A stretch of DNA of 64,000 nt from Cyclobacterium salsum (GTDB lineage: Bacteria; Bacteroidota; Bacteroidia; Cytophagales; Cyclobacteriaceae): assembly GCF_010119245.1 (NCBI RefSeq), contig NZ_WNKG01000003.1, forward strand, positions 372,001 through 436,000, read 5' to 3'. The notes beneath the pieces were generated by a model that was given only the letters and a program-made list of their open reading frames with translations, was not told the origin of the DNA and made no database searches. Positions 7,463 through 16,287 of this stretch are shown here, in pieces. The translations under genes and the position numbers were made by a program. The stretch's first letter is position 1. Every line of letters begins with the position of its first letter.

Positions 7463-8569
7463 CTATGCTGGCCAGGGTGCTTTATCCGAAATCAGATCCT
7501 TCTCCACCAGCTCCTCCCAAAATGCCTGCGGAATTTTCACCTGCATTGCTTTTACATTAGCCTTGGCCTGATCCGGATATCGTGTACCAGGAATCACGGC
7601 AGAAACCACTGAAGGTGCGGCAGAAAATTGCAAGGCAGCGGAGATCAGGTCTATCCCATGTCGTTGTGCGATTTCCGTCATTTGTCGCCGCTTTTCCTTA
7701 AAGCCTTCCGGCATTTCTCCCCAGTAATTGTACCGGTCTATGCCAGCCAGGAAGCCGGCATTCAGTGGAGCACCCACAACGATGTCCACTCCTTTATCTT
7801 CACAAGGGGGAAACAACCGATCAAGGGCATCTTCATGGTACATCAGCGAATATTGGGTTGCTGAAAGACATACGTCAGGATCCGCCACTTTAAGGGTTTC
7901 CAGAATGGGTTCGATGCGGTTTACGCCAAGCCCCCAACCTTTGATCAATCCTTCTTCCCGCATTTTCGTCAGTTCGGGCATGGCACCTTTGGCTGCCACT
8001 TTGAAATACTCCATCCAATTGTCCTTCATGTCTCCATTTTCAGGAGAAAGGTCGTGGATAAAAACAATATCGATGCTGTTGATGCCCAACCGCTGCAGGC
8101 TGTCCTCTATGGATCTGCGGACTCCCGCTGCGCTGTAGTCGTATTCGTAGTCAAAAGGTGAAGCATCCTTCCAGGAGTTGTTACCCGGGGCTTCTTTCGC
8201 TGGTTTCAATAGCCTGCCGACCTTTGTGGCCAGTACATAGTCTTCTCGTTTTTGATTGTGTAGAAAACGCCCAAAACGCCGTTCGCTTAGTCCCAATCCA
8301 TACCAGGGAGAAGTATCAAAAAACCGAACTCCGGCCTCCCAGGCACCTTCCAGCGCCAATTGGGCCTGTTCATCCGTGGTAGGTCTGAAACCATTGCCTA
8401 TGGCCACACCCCCCAGGCCAAAGTTGGCCGGAAGAGGGACCTTGTCAAATTTTGCTTTCGAATTCATAGCTGCTGTCGTGTTAATATTAAATCCAGGCAG
8501 TATGGAAGCCATACCGGAGAATGCTCCCAATTGCAGGGATTTATGGATAAAATTTCTTCTGCTATTCAT
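7463..8569 (-). CDS. Aldo/keto reductase with Tat-type leader
   Basis: I choose ATG 8569 (MNSRRNFIHK), which gives a twin-arginine leader with hydrophobic stretch LGAFSGMASILPGF; a start 8 codons upstream is possible but would bury it. The body is an AKR TIM barrel with the D-Y-K-H tetrad visible: FFDTSPWYGLG, LATKVGR and VFIHDLS. Similarity of layout to D-threo-aldose 1-dehydrogenase and pyridoxal dehydrogenase types suggests NAD(P)-linked oxidation of a free sugar such as L-fucose or L-galactose. The substrate is not proven. It neighbours carbohydrate genes, which fits. Confidence 0.8.
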   Translation of the reverse strand: MNSRRNFIHKSLQLGAFSGMASILPGFNINTTAAMNSKAKFDKVPLPANFGLGGVAIGNGFRPTTDEQAQLALEGAWEAGVRFFDTSPWYGLGLSERRFGRFLHNQKREDYVLATKVGRLLKPAKEAPGNNSWKDASPFDYEYDYSAAGVRRSIEDSLQRLGINSIDIVFIHDLSPENGDMKDNWMEYFKVAAKGAMPELTKMREEGLIKGWGLGVNRIEPILETLKVADPDVCLSATQYSLMYHEDALDRLFPPCEDKGVDIVVGAPLNAGFLAGIDRYNYWGEMPEGFKEKRRQMTEIAQRHGIDLISAALQFSAAPSVVSAVIPGTRYPDQAKANVKAMQVKIPQAFWEELVEKDLISDKAPWPA

Positions 8570-8593
8570 AAGGTAGGGTATAAAGTTCGGCAA

Positions 8594-8955
8594 TCCTCCG
8601 GAATTTTTGATCAGTGGATTCTATTTGCACCCAAAACCGGCAGATTGGATCTATTAAATCCGGTTTTTAATGAAAATCCGAATACATCCTATGGTAATTA
8701 GTAGCTTAAAATTACTTGATTTTTGTTCGAAAGGCAACCTTGATCCACTCAAATGCCTGTGAATTGACATTTCTTCCCCTCAGGTACCCGCATCTTTTGA
8801 GTGATTATTGGAAAAGTGGATAAAAGCAGGGATTATTTTTAAGAAGGAGAAAAACCTTTTGGTGTGTAAAAGCTTTTGTCCAAAAAGCAGCTATTTATTT
8901 TTATCTTCATAGATTAATCCCTATTTTGAGTAGCCATAAACCCAGATTACCCTAT
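8594..8955. other. Intergenic region between divergent genes
   Basis: This region lies between the aldo/keto reductase and the sigma-factor gene. I see AT-rich stretches and a weak ACTCAAA/TTTGAGT pairing but no convincing promoter, RNA gene or relic. Confidence 0.4.
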
Positions 8956-9552
8956 ATGTACAAAGGAAAGCCATGTGCCAGCCCAGACCAAAATGCCAAT
9001 GATGCTACCTATTGGAGGCAAATTCAGAATAGCGATAGGGCTGGTATGGAAGGCTTATATGTAAAATATACCCAGGAACTTTTTAGGTTGGGTATGTCCA
9101 TCAAGGGGGACCGCAGTTTGGTTAAGGATTGCATACAAGAGGTTTTTTTGAAAATTTGGCAATACCGACATACCATTAAAGCTACCGATAATATCAAACT
9201 TTATCTTTTTAAATGCCTTAGCAATAAAATCCATAAAGAAGTAGGAAAGGACAAAAAGCGGCATGGTCACCTGAATGCGGAACTGGGAGATGATTTACAT
9301 TATGAACAGGAGACAGAGGTAGGGAACTCACTTGAAAGAAGGAAAAGCCTGATGGAAGCCATGGAGTCTCTGTCTGCACGGCAACACGAGGTGATCCACC
9401 TGCTGTATTATGAAAACCACTCCTATGAAGATATCTCTATCATTATGGGGATCAATGTGCAGTCGGTTTACACCCTTGCCTGGAAGGCCCTAGCCAATTT
9501 GAAAAAGCGCTTTGCGCTAATAGGCTTATTTCTTATGACTTTTTTAGCCTGA
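8956..9552 (+). CDS. ECF-type RNA polymerase sigma factor
   Basis: The frame opens at TTG 8926, but ATG 8956 (MYKGKPCASP) is the better start, giving 198 residues. Region 2 is visible as ALYVKYTQELFRL-like and LVKDCIQEVFLKIWQYR, and region 4 as LLYYENHSYEDISIIMGIN, then SVYTLAWKALANL. The C-terminus ends in a short hydrophobic run (LIGLFLMTFLA), common in Bacteroidota FecI-like sigma factors. Together with the FecR-like gene 155 bases downstream and the STN-bearing SusC it forms a trans-envelope regulatory unit expected to switch on the susCD operon when glycan is bound. Confidence 0.85.
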   Translation: MYKGKPCASPDQNANDATYWRQIQNSDRAGMEGLYVKYTQELFRLGMSIKGDRSLVKDCIQEVFLKIWQYRHTIKATDNIKLYLFKCLSNKIHKEVGKDKKRHGHLNAELGDDLHYEQETEVGNSLERRKSLMEAMESLSARQHEVIHLLYYENHSYEDISIIMGINVQSVYTLAWKALANLKKRFALIGLFLMTFLA

Positions 9553-9706
9553 TATTTTGTTAAAATATTAAATTTATCCTTTTTAATTTTCCATATTACC
9601 ATTTTAATATAGGTAATTTTAAATTTTCTTTAATTTTCAAACTTTTTTTACCGATGATGGATAGATTTTTAAAATTCGGGACTTATGTGGACGAATTTAT
9701 TTTAAT

Positions 9707-10813
9707 ATGGAGATATCCAACTATACCACAGAGGATTTTGTTTTAGACCCTTCGTTCCGAAAATGGGTGATGCAGCCCAATGCCGCATCCAATCTTTTCT
9801 GGGAGGATTTATTGACTAAAAACCCCTCCAAATACAAAGCAGCCAAAGAAGCAAGAAAGATCATACTCAAGCTGAATACCAAAAATCAACCTAAACTTTC
9901 AGATGCGGAAATTTCGGGCATGTGGAACGATATGGATACCAGGATGTCGGAAGCACCTCGGGAGGGAATAAGGTCAAGAGAGGAAAAAGTGATTCCCCTG
10001 CATTCCTTGAGCACCTTGGAAAGGGCAGTACCCAACGCTCCGCACCACTCAAATTTCTTTGCCGATTTCCGTTTCAGGGTGGCCTGTATCCTGGCCATGG
10101 CCATTGGGTTTGGCTACCTGTCCAGTTGGCTGTTGTCGACCACAGTTATTCAGGAAGAAAATCCACCCGTGTCGGAATTTGTAGAGCATAAGACCGTGCC
10201 AGGGGTAAAATCTCATCTTACCCTGAGTGATGGCTCGCTGGTCATCTTGAATTCAGGGAGTGAATTGAGGTATATTAAGAATTTTGAAAAGGGCAGAAGG
10301 GAGGTCCATTTAAAGGGAGAAGCATTTTTCAGTGTGGCCAGGGATTCCATGAGACCTTTTATCGTCCATTCCAGGGAGACCACCACCATTGCTTTGGGTA
10401 CCAGTTTTAATGTCAAGGCTTACGAAGGGGAAACTTTGGATGTTTCGTTGCTGACCGGAAAAGTGGCTATAAAAAGGGACGGTGAGGCGGAGGAAGTTAG
10501 GTTAGTACCTGGAGAAGCTTTGAAAATCGGTACGGAAAAAGAGCAGTTGGAAAAAACCGGGTTTAACCCTGACCTGGTGATAGGCTGGACAAAAAAGCGG
10601 ATTATTTTTCAGGAAACCCCATTAATGGAAGTTATCAGGGTATTGGAAAATTGGTATGGTGTTGAAATTCAGTTAATAAGGAAACCTAAAGAGCAGGTTT
10701 TACTTTCTGGAAAATTCCAGGATGAGACGCTGGAGAATGTTTTGGAAGGATTGAAGTTTTCGGCAAGGTTTGATTTTACGATCGATAAGGAAAATGTAAA
10801 AATTATATTTTAA
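9707..10813 (+). CDS. FecR-type anti-sigma factor
   Basis: The 368-residue protein is built as an N-terminal cytosolic part, one membrane span (about residues 124-146), a periplasmic FecR domain (TLSDGSLVILNSGSELRY, then GEAFFSVARD and FIVHSRETTTIALGTSFNV) and a C-terminal DUF4974 domain (FQETPLMEVIRVLENWYG). It should hold the ECF sigma factor at the inner membrane and read the state of the SusC STN domain. The gene order sigma, FecR, SusC, SusD is the classical Bacteroidota arrangement. Confidence 0.9.
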   Translation: MEISNYTTEDFVLDPSFRKWVMQPNAASNLFWEDLLTKNPSKYKAAKEARKIILKLNTKNQPKLSDAEISGMWNDMDTRMSEAPREGIRSREEKVIPLHSLSTLERAVPNAPHHSNFFADFRFRVACILAMAIGFGYLSSWLLSTTVIQEENPPVSEFVEHKTVPGVKSHLTLSDGSLVILNSGSELRYIKNFEKGRREVHLKGEAFFSVARDSMRPFIVHSRETTTIALGTSFNVKAYEGETLDVSLLTGKVAIKRDGEAEEVRLVPGEALKIGTEKEQLEKTGFNPDLVIGWTKKRIIFQETPLMEVIRVLENWYGVEIQLIRKPKEQVLLSGKFQDETLENVLEGLKFSARFDFTIDKENVKIIF

Positions 10814-10858
10814 GGATTTAGAAAAAGTTGCCTATGATATAAACCCAAGTGTAAAGAA

Positions 10859-10923
10859 GCTGGGAATGCGCCAACATCCCCAGCCAAATTAATCTCCGGA
10901 ATACCTGTAAAGGAATATTCCGG
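10859..10923 (+). other. Two consecutive hairpins between fecR and susC
   Basis: GCTGGG at 10859-10864 pairs with CCCAGC at 10879-10884, and CCGGAATA at 10896-10903 pairs with TATTCCGG at 10916-10923. No T-run follows, so simple intrinsic termination is unlikely. They may be a processing or attenuation site that sets different levels of regulator and transporter. Confidence 0.45.
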
Positions 10924-10977
10924 GGCATGTTGATCAAAAACCATTCACTATAGTTTTAAAACAAACGAAGTAAAGGT

Positions 10978-13900
10978 ATGAAAAATCTTGTACTAACACA
11001 TGTTATACGCATGACTAAACTATTTTCTTACGCATTTCTGATTCAACTCCTATCCATGAGTTTTTTGCTTGCCGGGAACGGCAATGCCCAGGTCAAGGAT
11101 ATTGAAGAAGTAATGGTATCGCTTTCCTTAGAACAAGCAAGAATTGAAAAGGCATTTTCAAGTATTGAGAAAATGACGGGTTTTAGTTTTGTGTACACAG
11201 ATAAGGAATTGAAAGGTACGCCAAAGGTCTCTACCGGTGGAGAAACCCAAAGTGTTTATGATTTATTGTCTGTTATCGGGAGACAAACCAGATTGTATTT
11301 CAAACAGGTCAATCAGAATATTCATGTCAGGAAGTTGCCGCCGCAGGCCCAACAGGATCAGGCATCTGATCTGGGAGCTTTATTGCCGGTAACTATAACC
11401 GGCACGATTACCGATGAAAATGGGGACCCTCTGCCGGGTGCTACGATTACAGTAGAAGGCACCTCAGCAGGGACCGTATCAGATATTGATGGTAATTTTT
11501 CCATTGACGTGGATGAGGGAGCCGTATTGGTAATATCCTTTATCGGATACGAGTCCAGGAGAATAACGGTTTCCAATCAATCGCAAATCGATATTCAGAT
11601 GGAAATGGATGAATCGGCTTTGGGAGAGGTAGTGGTGGTTGGTTATGGAACTGCTCGGAGAAAGGATATTAGTGGGGCAGTGGGAACTGTAAACTTAGAA
11701 GATTCTGAATTGTCTTTATCCTCTACCAATAATGCGCTCCAATCTTTACAGGGAACTGTTGCGGGTGTCAACGTGGGACCTCAAAATTCACCAGGTTCTA
11801 CACCCAATATTCTGGTGAGAGGGCAAAATTCTATTAATGGTTCCAATTCTCCACTTATAGTCTTGGATGGAATCATTTACCTTGGAAGTATTTCAGATAT
11901 TAATCCGGATGATATAGCTGTTATTGATATTCTTAAAGATGCTTCTGCTGCTGCGGTGTATGGGTCAAGGTCTGCCAATGGGGTTGTGGTCATAACTACT
12001 AAAAGTGGAAAGACTGATAAACCCATCATTAAATATGACGGTTCAATGGGCATTAATCGCTGGCAGAACCGATTTGACATGATGAATTTAGATCGATGGA
12101 CCGAGAAATATATCGCTCAAAACCCATCTTTTAATTCTCCCTCTGACGTGGTTTTTGATGATGTTACCAGAACCCGGCTATTTGCCCAGGGCGTAGATAC
12201 GGATTGGATGGATCTTATTTCGAGAAATGGGTTTATTCAAAATCATCAGGTATCAGTTTCAGGAAGGGCGGATCGTATAAATTACTATTTTTCTGGTGGA
12301 TTCAATAGCAATGAAGGAGCCATTAAGGGTGATAATTTTCAAAGAATTTCTGTGCGATCCAAATTAGATGCAGATGTCACAGATTGGCTGAAGGTGGGAA
12401 TCGATGGAGCATATAACAACAATGATTATTCCGGACTTGATGCAAGTTTATCAAGTGCGTACGCAATGGCTCCTCATGGATATCCCTACAGATGGGATAA
12501 CATGCCCGAAAATCCGGAATCAAACACAGAAAGGTTACTGGAAAGGTACCCTACCGGTTCTTCCATTCAAAGCCCCTTGTGGAATTTGGGAAATGGGGTC
12601 CAGGATGTAGATAAAAGAAATTTCTATCGGTTTGCCACTTATGCATTGGTCAATATTCCTAAGGTAGATGGCCTTACCTATAGATTTAACTATTCGATAA
12701 ATGCCAATAACAATATTCAGGACAGGTTTTTTCACGAAGACTACTATATCCAGGAGCAATTGGTAGAACCATTTATTCAAAGGTATTCTCCATCGGAGGT
12801 TGCCAAAACACTGGCACAAGCAAATGGCTATAATAGGCGTACTAACTATTATACCTATGTAATGGACAATATCATTAACTACAATAAAGAATTTGCAGAC
12901 CATTATCTGGATGTAACTCTAGTCGCTACCAGGGATTTCTCTTACACCAAAACAGTTGAAGCAAATGGTAATGATTTTTCGGCAAATGGCAATACTTTAT
13001 TGGGCGTAAACGGAATCCACAAGGCGACTGTTCAAAGGAACAACTTAAATATAGTAGAAAGGGCAAATGTAGGTTATGTGGGGCGAATTAGCTATTCCTA
13101 TAAAGATAGGTATAACATGACTGCTACAGTTAGAAGGGATGGTTCATCAGTATTTGGTAACGAAAAAAAATGGGGGAATTTTCCATCAATTGGTGTTTCC
13201 TGGACACTCTCTGAGGAGGCGTTTTTGAAAGGAAATGACTATGTAGATTACTTTAAAATTAAGGCCTCTTACGGGCAAAACGGTAATCAGGGCGTTTCAC
13301 CCTATGGTACCCTGGCCCCTTATTCCAGCGGAAGTGACGGAGGTATTCGCTATCAATTTGGAGACGCACCCTCTACCATATTGTATGGTATTGCGCAGGA
13401 CGGCCTTGGTAATCCGAATTTAGGCTGGGAGACCACCACCGCTTTTAATGGGGGATTTCAATCTGCCTGGTTTGACGGTTCCGTTCTTTTAGATTTGGAT
13501 TTCTATTTTTCCAATACCACGGATCAGATATTTGTGAGGCAAATCCCCATCATGACCGGTTTCAATTCTATTATTTCCAGTTTGGGACGGGTGGATAACC
13601 AGGGAATCGAAATTAGCCTTAGAACCTCCAATGTTTCCCGGAAGGATTTTTCTTGGTCTTCAGGTCTTATGTTTTGGCAGAACAGAAATAAATTAGCGGA
13701 ATTGTATGGTGTAGATAATGATGGGGATGGTAGGGAGGATGATGATCTGGCCAATGGCCTGTTTATTGGAAGACCATTAAATGCCATTTATGGCTACGAA
13801 TATGATGGCGTGGTTCAGGAAGATGATTCGGAATATATTAACAACACAGGAGCCATTCCAGGGGATGCAAAATTTAAGGATCTTGGTGGGCCTGAGGGAG

Positions 13901-14427
13901 TCCCTGATGGAATCATTACTGCGGATTATGACCGAAAAATTCTGGGTTTCCGGCAAGAGAATTTCAGGCTTAGCTTATCAAACACGCTGAAGTATAAAAA
14001 CTTTAGCTTTTATGTAATGCTTTCAGGCATATTTGGGGGAGGAAGTGATAATTTTTACCAGCGGGAAAATCCTAGACATAACTCTTTTAGAAATAGGTTT
14101 GATACCAATGAGGTTGACCATGACTGGTGGACTACTGAAAATAAAAGTGAATTTTATCTACGTCCTGATTTTAATGGCAATCGCTATTTGGGATTAATGT
14201 CCAGAGGTTTCCTAAGGATACAGGATATAAATTTCTCCTACGATCTTCCGAAAGGAATATTGAGTGGTATCAGTGTATCTTCCTTACAGGTATACGGGAG
14301 CATATATAACTTGCACACCTTTACTAATTGGTACGGGGGAGGAGACCCTGAAACGGGAATCAGACCGGGTGACAATATCAACCCTGTTCCCACCATATAT
14401 ACCATGGGTTTGAAAGTAGGCTTTTAA
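10978..14427 (+). CDS. susC: SusC-family TonB-dependent outer-membrane transporter with STN domain
   Basis: The 1149-residue protein is organised as signal peptide (about 1-37, ending GNAQ), an STN signalling domain (about 45-115), a carboxypeptidase-regulatory-like domain (about 139-210; GTITDENGDPLPGATITVEG, SFIGYESR), the motif EVVVVGYGTARRKD at 217-230, a plug (LQSLQGTVAGVNV, LVRGQNSINGSNSP, DASAAAVYGSRSANGVVVIT) and a large beta barrel ending in LKVGF. It imports oligosaccharides through the outer membrane using TonB energy. The STN domain links it to the FecR protein encoded upstream. Cargo is inferred as rhamnose-containing glycan from the adjacent GH106 and RhaT genes. Confidence 0.95.
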   Translation: MKNLVLTHVIRMTKLFSYAFLIQLLSMSFLLAGNGNAQVKDIEEVMVSLSLEQARIEKAFSSIEKMTGFSFVYTDKELKGTPKVSTGGETQSVYDLLSVIGRQTRLYFKQVNQNIHVRKLPPQAQQDQASDLGALLPVTITGTITDENGDPLPGATITVEGTSAGTVSDIDGNFSIDVDEGAVLVISFIGYESRRITVSNQSQIDIQMEMDESALGEVVVVGYGTARRKDISGAVGTVNLEDSELSLSSTNNALQSLQGTVAGVNVGPQNSPGSTPNILVRGQNSINGSNSPLIVLDGIIYLGSISDINPDDIAVIDILKDASAAAVYGSRSANGVVVITTKSGKTDKPIIKYDGSMGINRWQNRFDMMNLDRWTEKYIAQNPSFNSPSDVVFDDVTRTRLFAQGVDTDWMDLISRNGFIQNHQVSVSGRADRINYYFSGGFNSNEGAIKGDNFQRISVRSKLDADVTDWLKVGIDGAYNNNDYSGLDASLSSAYAMAPHGYPYRWDNMPENPESNTERLLERYPTGSSIQSPLWNLGNGVQDVDKRNFYRFATYALVNIPKVDGLTYRFNYSINANNNIQDRFFHEDYYIQEQLVEPFIQRYSPSEVAKTLAQANGYNRRTNYYTYVMDNIINYNKEFADHYLDVTLVATRDFSYTKTVEANGNDFSANGNTLLGVNGIHKATVQRNNLNIVERANVGYVGRISYSYKDRYNMTATVRRDGSSVFGNEKKWGNFPSIGVSWTLSEEAFLKGNDYVDYFKIKASYGQNGNQGVSPYGTLAPYSSGSDGGIRYQFGDAPSTILYGIAQDGLGNPNLGWETTTAFNGGFQSAWFDGSVLLDLDFYFSNTTDQIFVRQIPIMTGFNSIISSLGRVDNQGIEISLRTSNVSRKDFSWSSGLMFWQNRNKLAELYGVDNDGDGREDDDLANGLFIGRPLNAIYGYEYDGVVQEDDSEYINNTGAIPGDAKFKDLGGPEGVPDGIITADYDRKILGFRQENFRLSLSNTLKYKNFSFYVMLSGIFGGGSDNFYQRENPRHNSFRNRFDTNEVDHDWWTTENKSEFYLRPDFNGNRYLGLMSRGFLRIQDINFSYDLPKGILSGISVSSLQVYGSIYNLHTFTNWYGGGDPETGIRPGDNINPVPTIYTMGLKVGF

Positions 14428-14445
14428 CTTAAAAAGACAGTAATC

Positions 14446-16104
14446 ATGAAAATCAATAAATATAAAATTAAATTGCTCACGATATTGTTTGTTTTAATGG
14501 CAATGGGGTGTAATGATAACGAATTCTTACTTGAAGAGCCAAAAACATTTTATACGTTTGAGAATATATTTTCATCAGAATCCCAGGTAGATCAGCTGTT
14601 GATCACCATGTATTCCAGATTAAGGAATTTCAGAACCACAAATAGTCAAGCCAAAGGTTTCAGTACCGATGTAATGGATGCACCTGAATTCAGAATAGTC
14701 ACTACTTTCGGTGATTACAGCAGGGTAAATCCTGAAAGTTCAGAATTTAGCACTACGTATAATTTCTATTATCAACTTATTGCCACGGCCAACACAGCCA
14801 TCTATGCGGCCAATCTGGATGAAATTACCTTTGAATCGGAAGAAAAGAGAGCCTATACCGTTGCTCAGGCGAGGTTTTTCCGTGCCTATTCATATGGGAT
14901 ACTCGCTGAGTTGTTTGGTGGAGTACCTATAGTTACGGAGATTGCTACTGAACCAAGGTTTGATTACGTAAGGGAGAGCAGAGAAGCTACTTATCAATAT
15001 GCTATTAATGAGTTGGAGGCTATTCTGGAAAGCCTGCCTGAAACCACTGCGCAGGATGGAAGGATCGTTAAAGGTGCTGCACAGCATTACCTGGCTGAAT
15101 TTTATCTTGGATTAGGAATAGAAACCTCGAACCCTTCGGCTTATGATCAGGCGGTAAAACATGCTTCTGATGTGATAGATGGGGGCACTTATGCCCTGAT
15201 GACAGAGCGTTTTGGTGAAAGAATGAATGAGCCGGGCAAAGATGTTTATTGGGATCTTTTTCGTATCAATAACATCAACTATAATGATGGAAACATGGAA
15301 AGTATCTGGACATTTCAGGTAGATTTTGATGCTTTTCTTACAGAGGATAACCAATCTTATCTGAACTATCCGAGATACTATATGCCTGTTTACAGGGCCA
15401 TTCCGGGTTTTGATGGAGTAGCTGAGGATGCCGGTGGTCGTGGTGTCGCCTTCTATAAACAAACCCCGTATGCTGGAGATATGATATGGAATGATCCAAT
15501 ATCTGCCAATGATCAACGCGGAGCAGAACACAATATCATTCGAACCATCATTTACAATGATCCTAATTTTCCGGAACTTTTTGGAAAAGAAGTGCCGCAG
15601 GAGGTTATTGATGAGACCAATGCTGGACGTGGTTGGGTATACCCTATTATATTCAAATTGACAACCGATCAGTTTGTAGGTCTTGATCAAGGTCAAAACA
15701 GAAGTAATCTTTTTAGGGATGACTATGCCATTCGCCTGGCGGAGACTATCCTTTTGCGTGCTGAAGCTTATCATCGAAAAGGTGATAATCAAAATGCTGC
15801 AAATGATATCAATAAAATCAGGTCACGGGCACAATGTGAAGTCATGGTCACAGCTGGGGAGGTGGATATTGATTTTATTCTGGATGAAAGGGCACGGGAG
15901 CTATTTGGGGAAGAATGTAGATGGAACACTCTATTGAGAATGGGAGGAACTGTTGCAGTGGATCGAATCAGAAAGTATGCCATGCATGAAATTACACCTT
16001 TAACTCTGACATTTGATTACAACTTGTGGCCAATTCCTCAAAGTGTTATTGACAGGAACAATGATGCGCCCATGGAGCAAAACCCAGGTTGGGTGAACAG
16101 ATAA
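14446..16104 (+). CDS. susD: SusD/RagB-family surface glycan-binding lipoprotein
   Basis: The 552 residues begin with a lipoprotein signal (Cys22 in LMAMGC) followed by acidic residues (CNDNEF), the surface-export type of Bacteroidota. The typical RagB/SusD wording follows: ARFFRAYSYGILAELFGGVP near 145-165, RLAETILLRAEAYHRKGD, a DERARELFGEECRW segment and the terminal YNLWPIPQSVIDRN, then QNPGW. It caps the SusC channel and binds the glycan. It starts 18 bases after susC and is followed by a terminator-like hairpin at 16125. Confidence 0.95.
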   Translation: MKINKYKIKLLTILFVLMAMGCNDNEFLLEEPKTFYTFENIFSSESQVDQLLITMYSRLRNFRTTNSQAKGFSTDVMDAPEFRIVTTFGDYSRVNPESSEFSTTYNFYYQLIATANTAIYAANLDEITFESEEKRAYTVAQARFFRAYSYGILAELFGGVPIVTEIATEPRFDYVRESREATYQYAINELEAILESLPETTAQDGRIVKGAAQHYLAEFYLGLGIETSNPSAYDQAVKHASDVIDGGTYALMTERFGERMNEPGKDVYWDLFRINNINYNDGNMESIWTFQVDFDAFLTEDNQSYLNYPRYYMPVYRAIPGFDGVAEDAGGRGVAFYKQTPYAGDMIWNDPISANDQRGAEHNIIRTIIYNDPNFPELFGKEVPQEVIDETNAGRGWVYPIIFKLTTDQFVGLDQGQNRSNLFRDDYAIRLAETILLRAEAYHRKGDNQNAANDINKIRSRAQCEVMVTAGEVDIDFILDERARELFGEECRWNTLLRMGGTVAVDRIRKYAMHEITPLTLTFDYNLWPIPQSVIDRNNDAPMEQNPGWVNR

Positions 16105-16124
16105 AAAACGCAATATTTAATACT

Positions 16125-16166
16125 GCCCCGGACAGATACCACAGGGTATTTGGTCGGGGTTTATTT
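16125..16166 (+). terminator. Intrinsic terminator after susCD
   Basis: CCCCGGACAGATACC at 16126-16140 pairs with GGTATTTGGTCGGGG at 16145-16159 around loop ACAG, with one mismatch and several G-U pairs. TTTATTTT follows. It separates susCD from the enzyme genes, consistent with different transcript levels. Confidence 0.7.
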
Positions 16167-16287
16167 TGGTATTGAATTTTTCTGTCATTTGTAATTGGGT
16201 ATCGTAATGCGGAGTTTTCAGTAGTGAATTACAATTACGGTTTAATACCTATACTGGTTGAAATATACTTTTAACAAAAACGAACTT

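Noticed and set aside
15112-15792. Long minus-strand open frame inside susD (226 codons)
   Set aside because: It is the antisense shadow of a clearly functional susD frame, with no family-like sequence.
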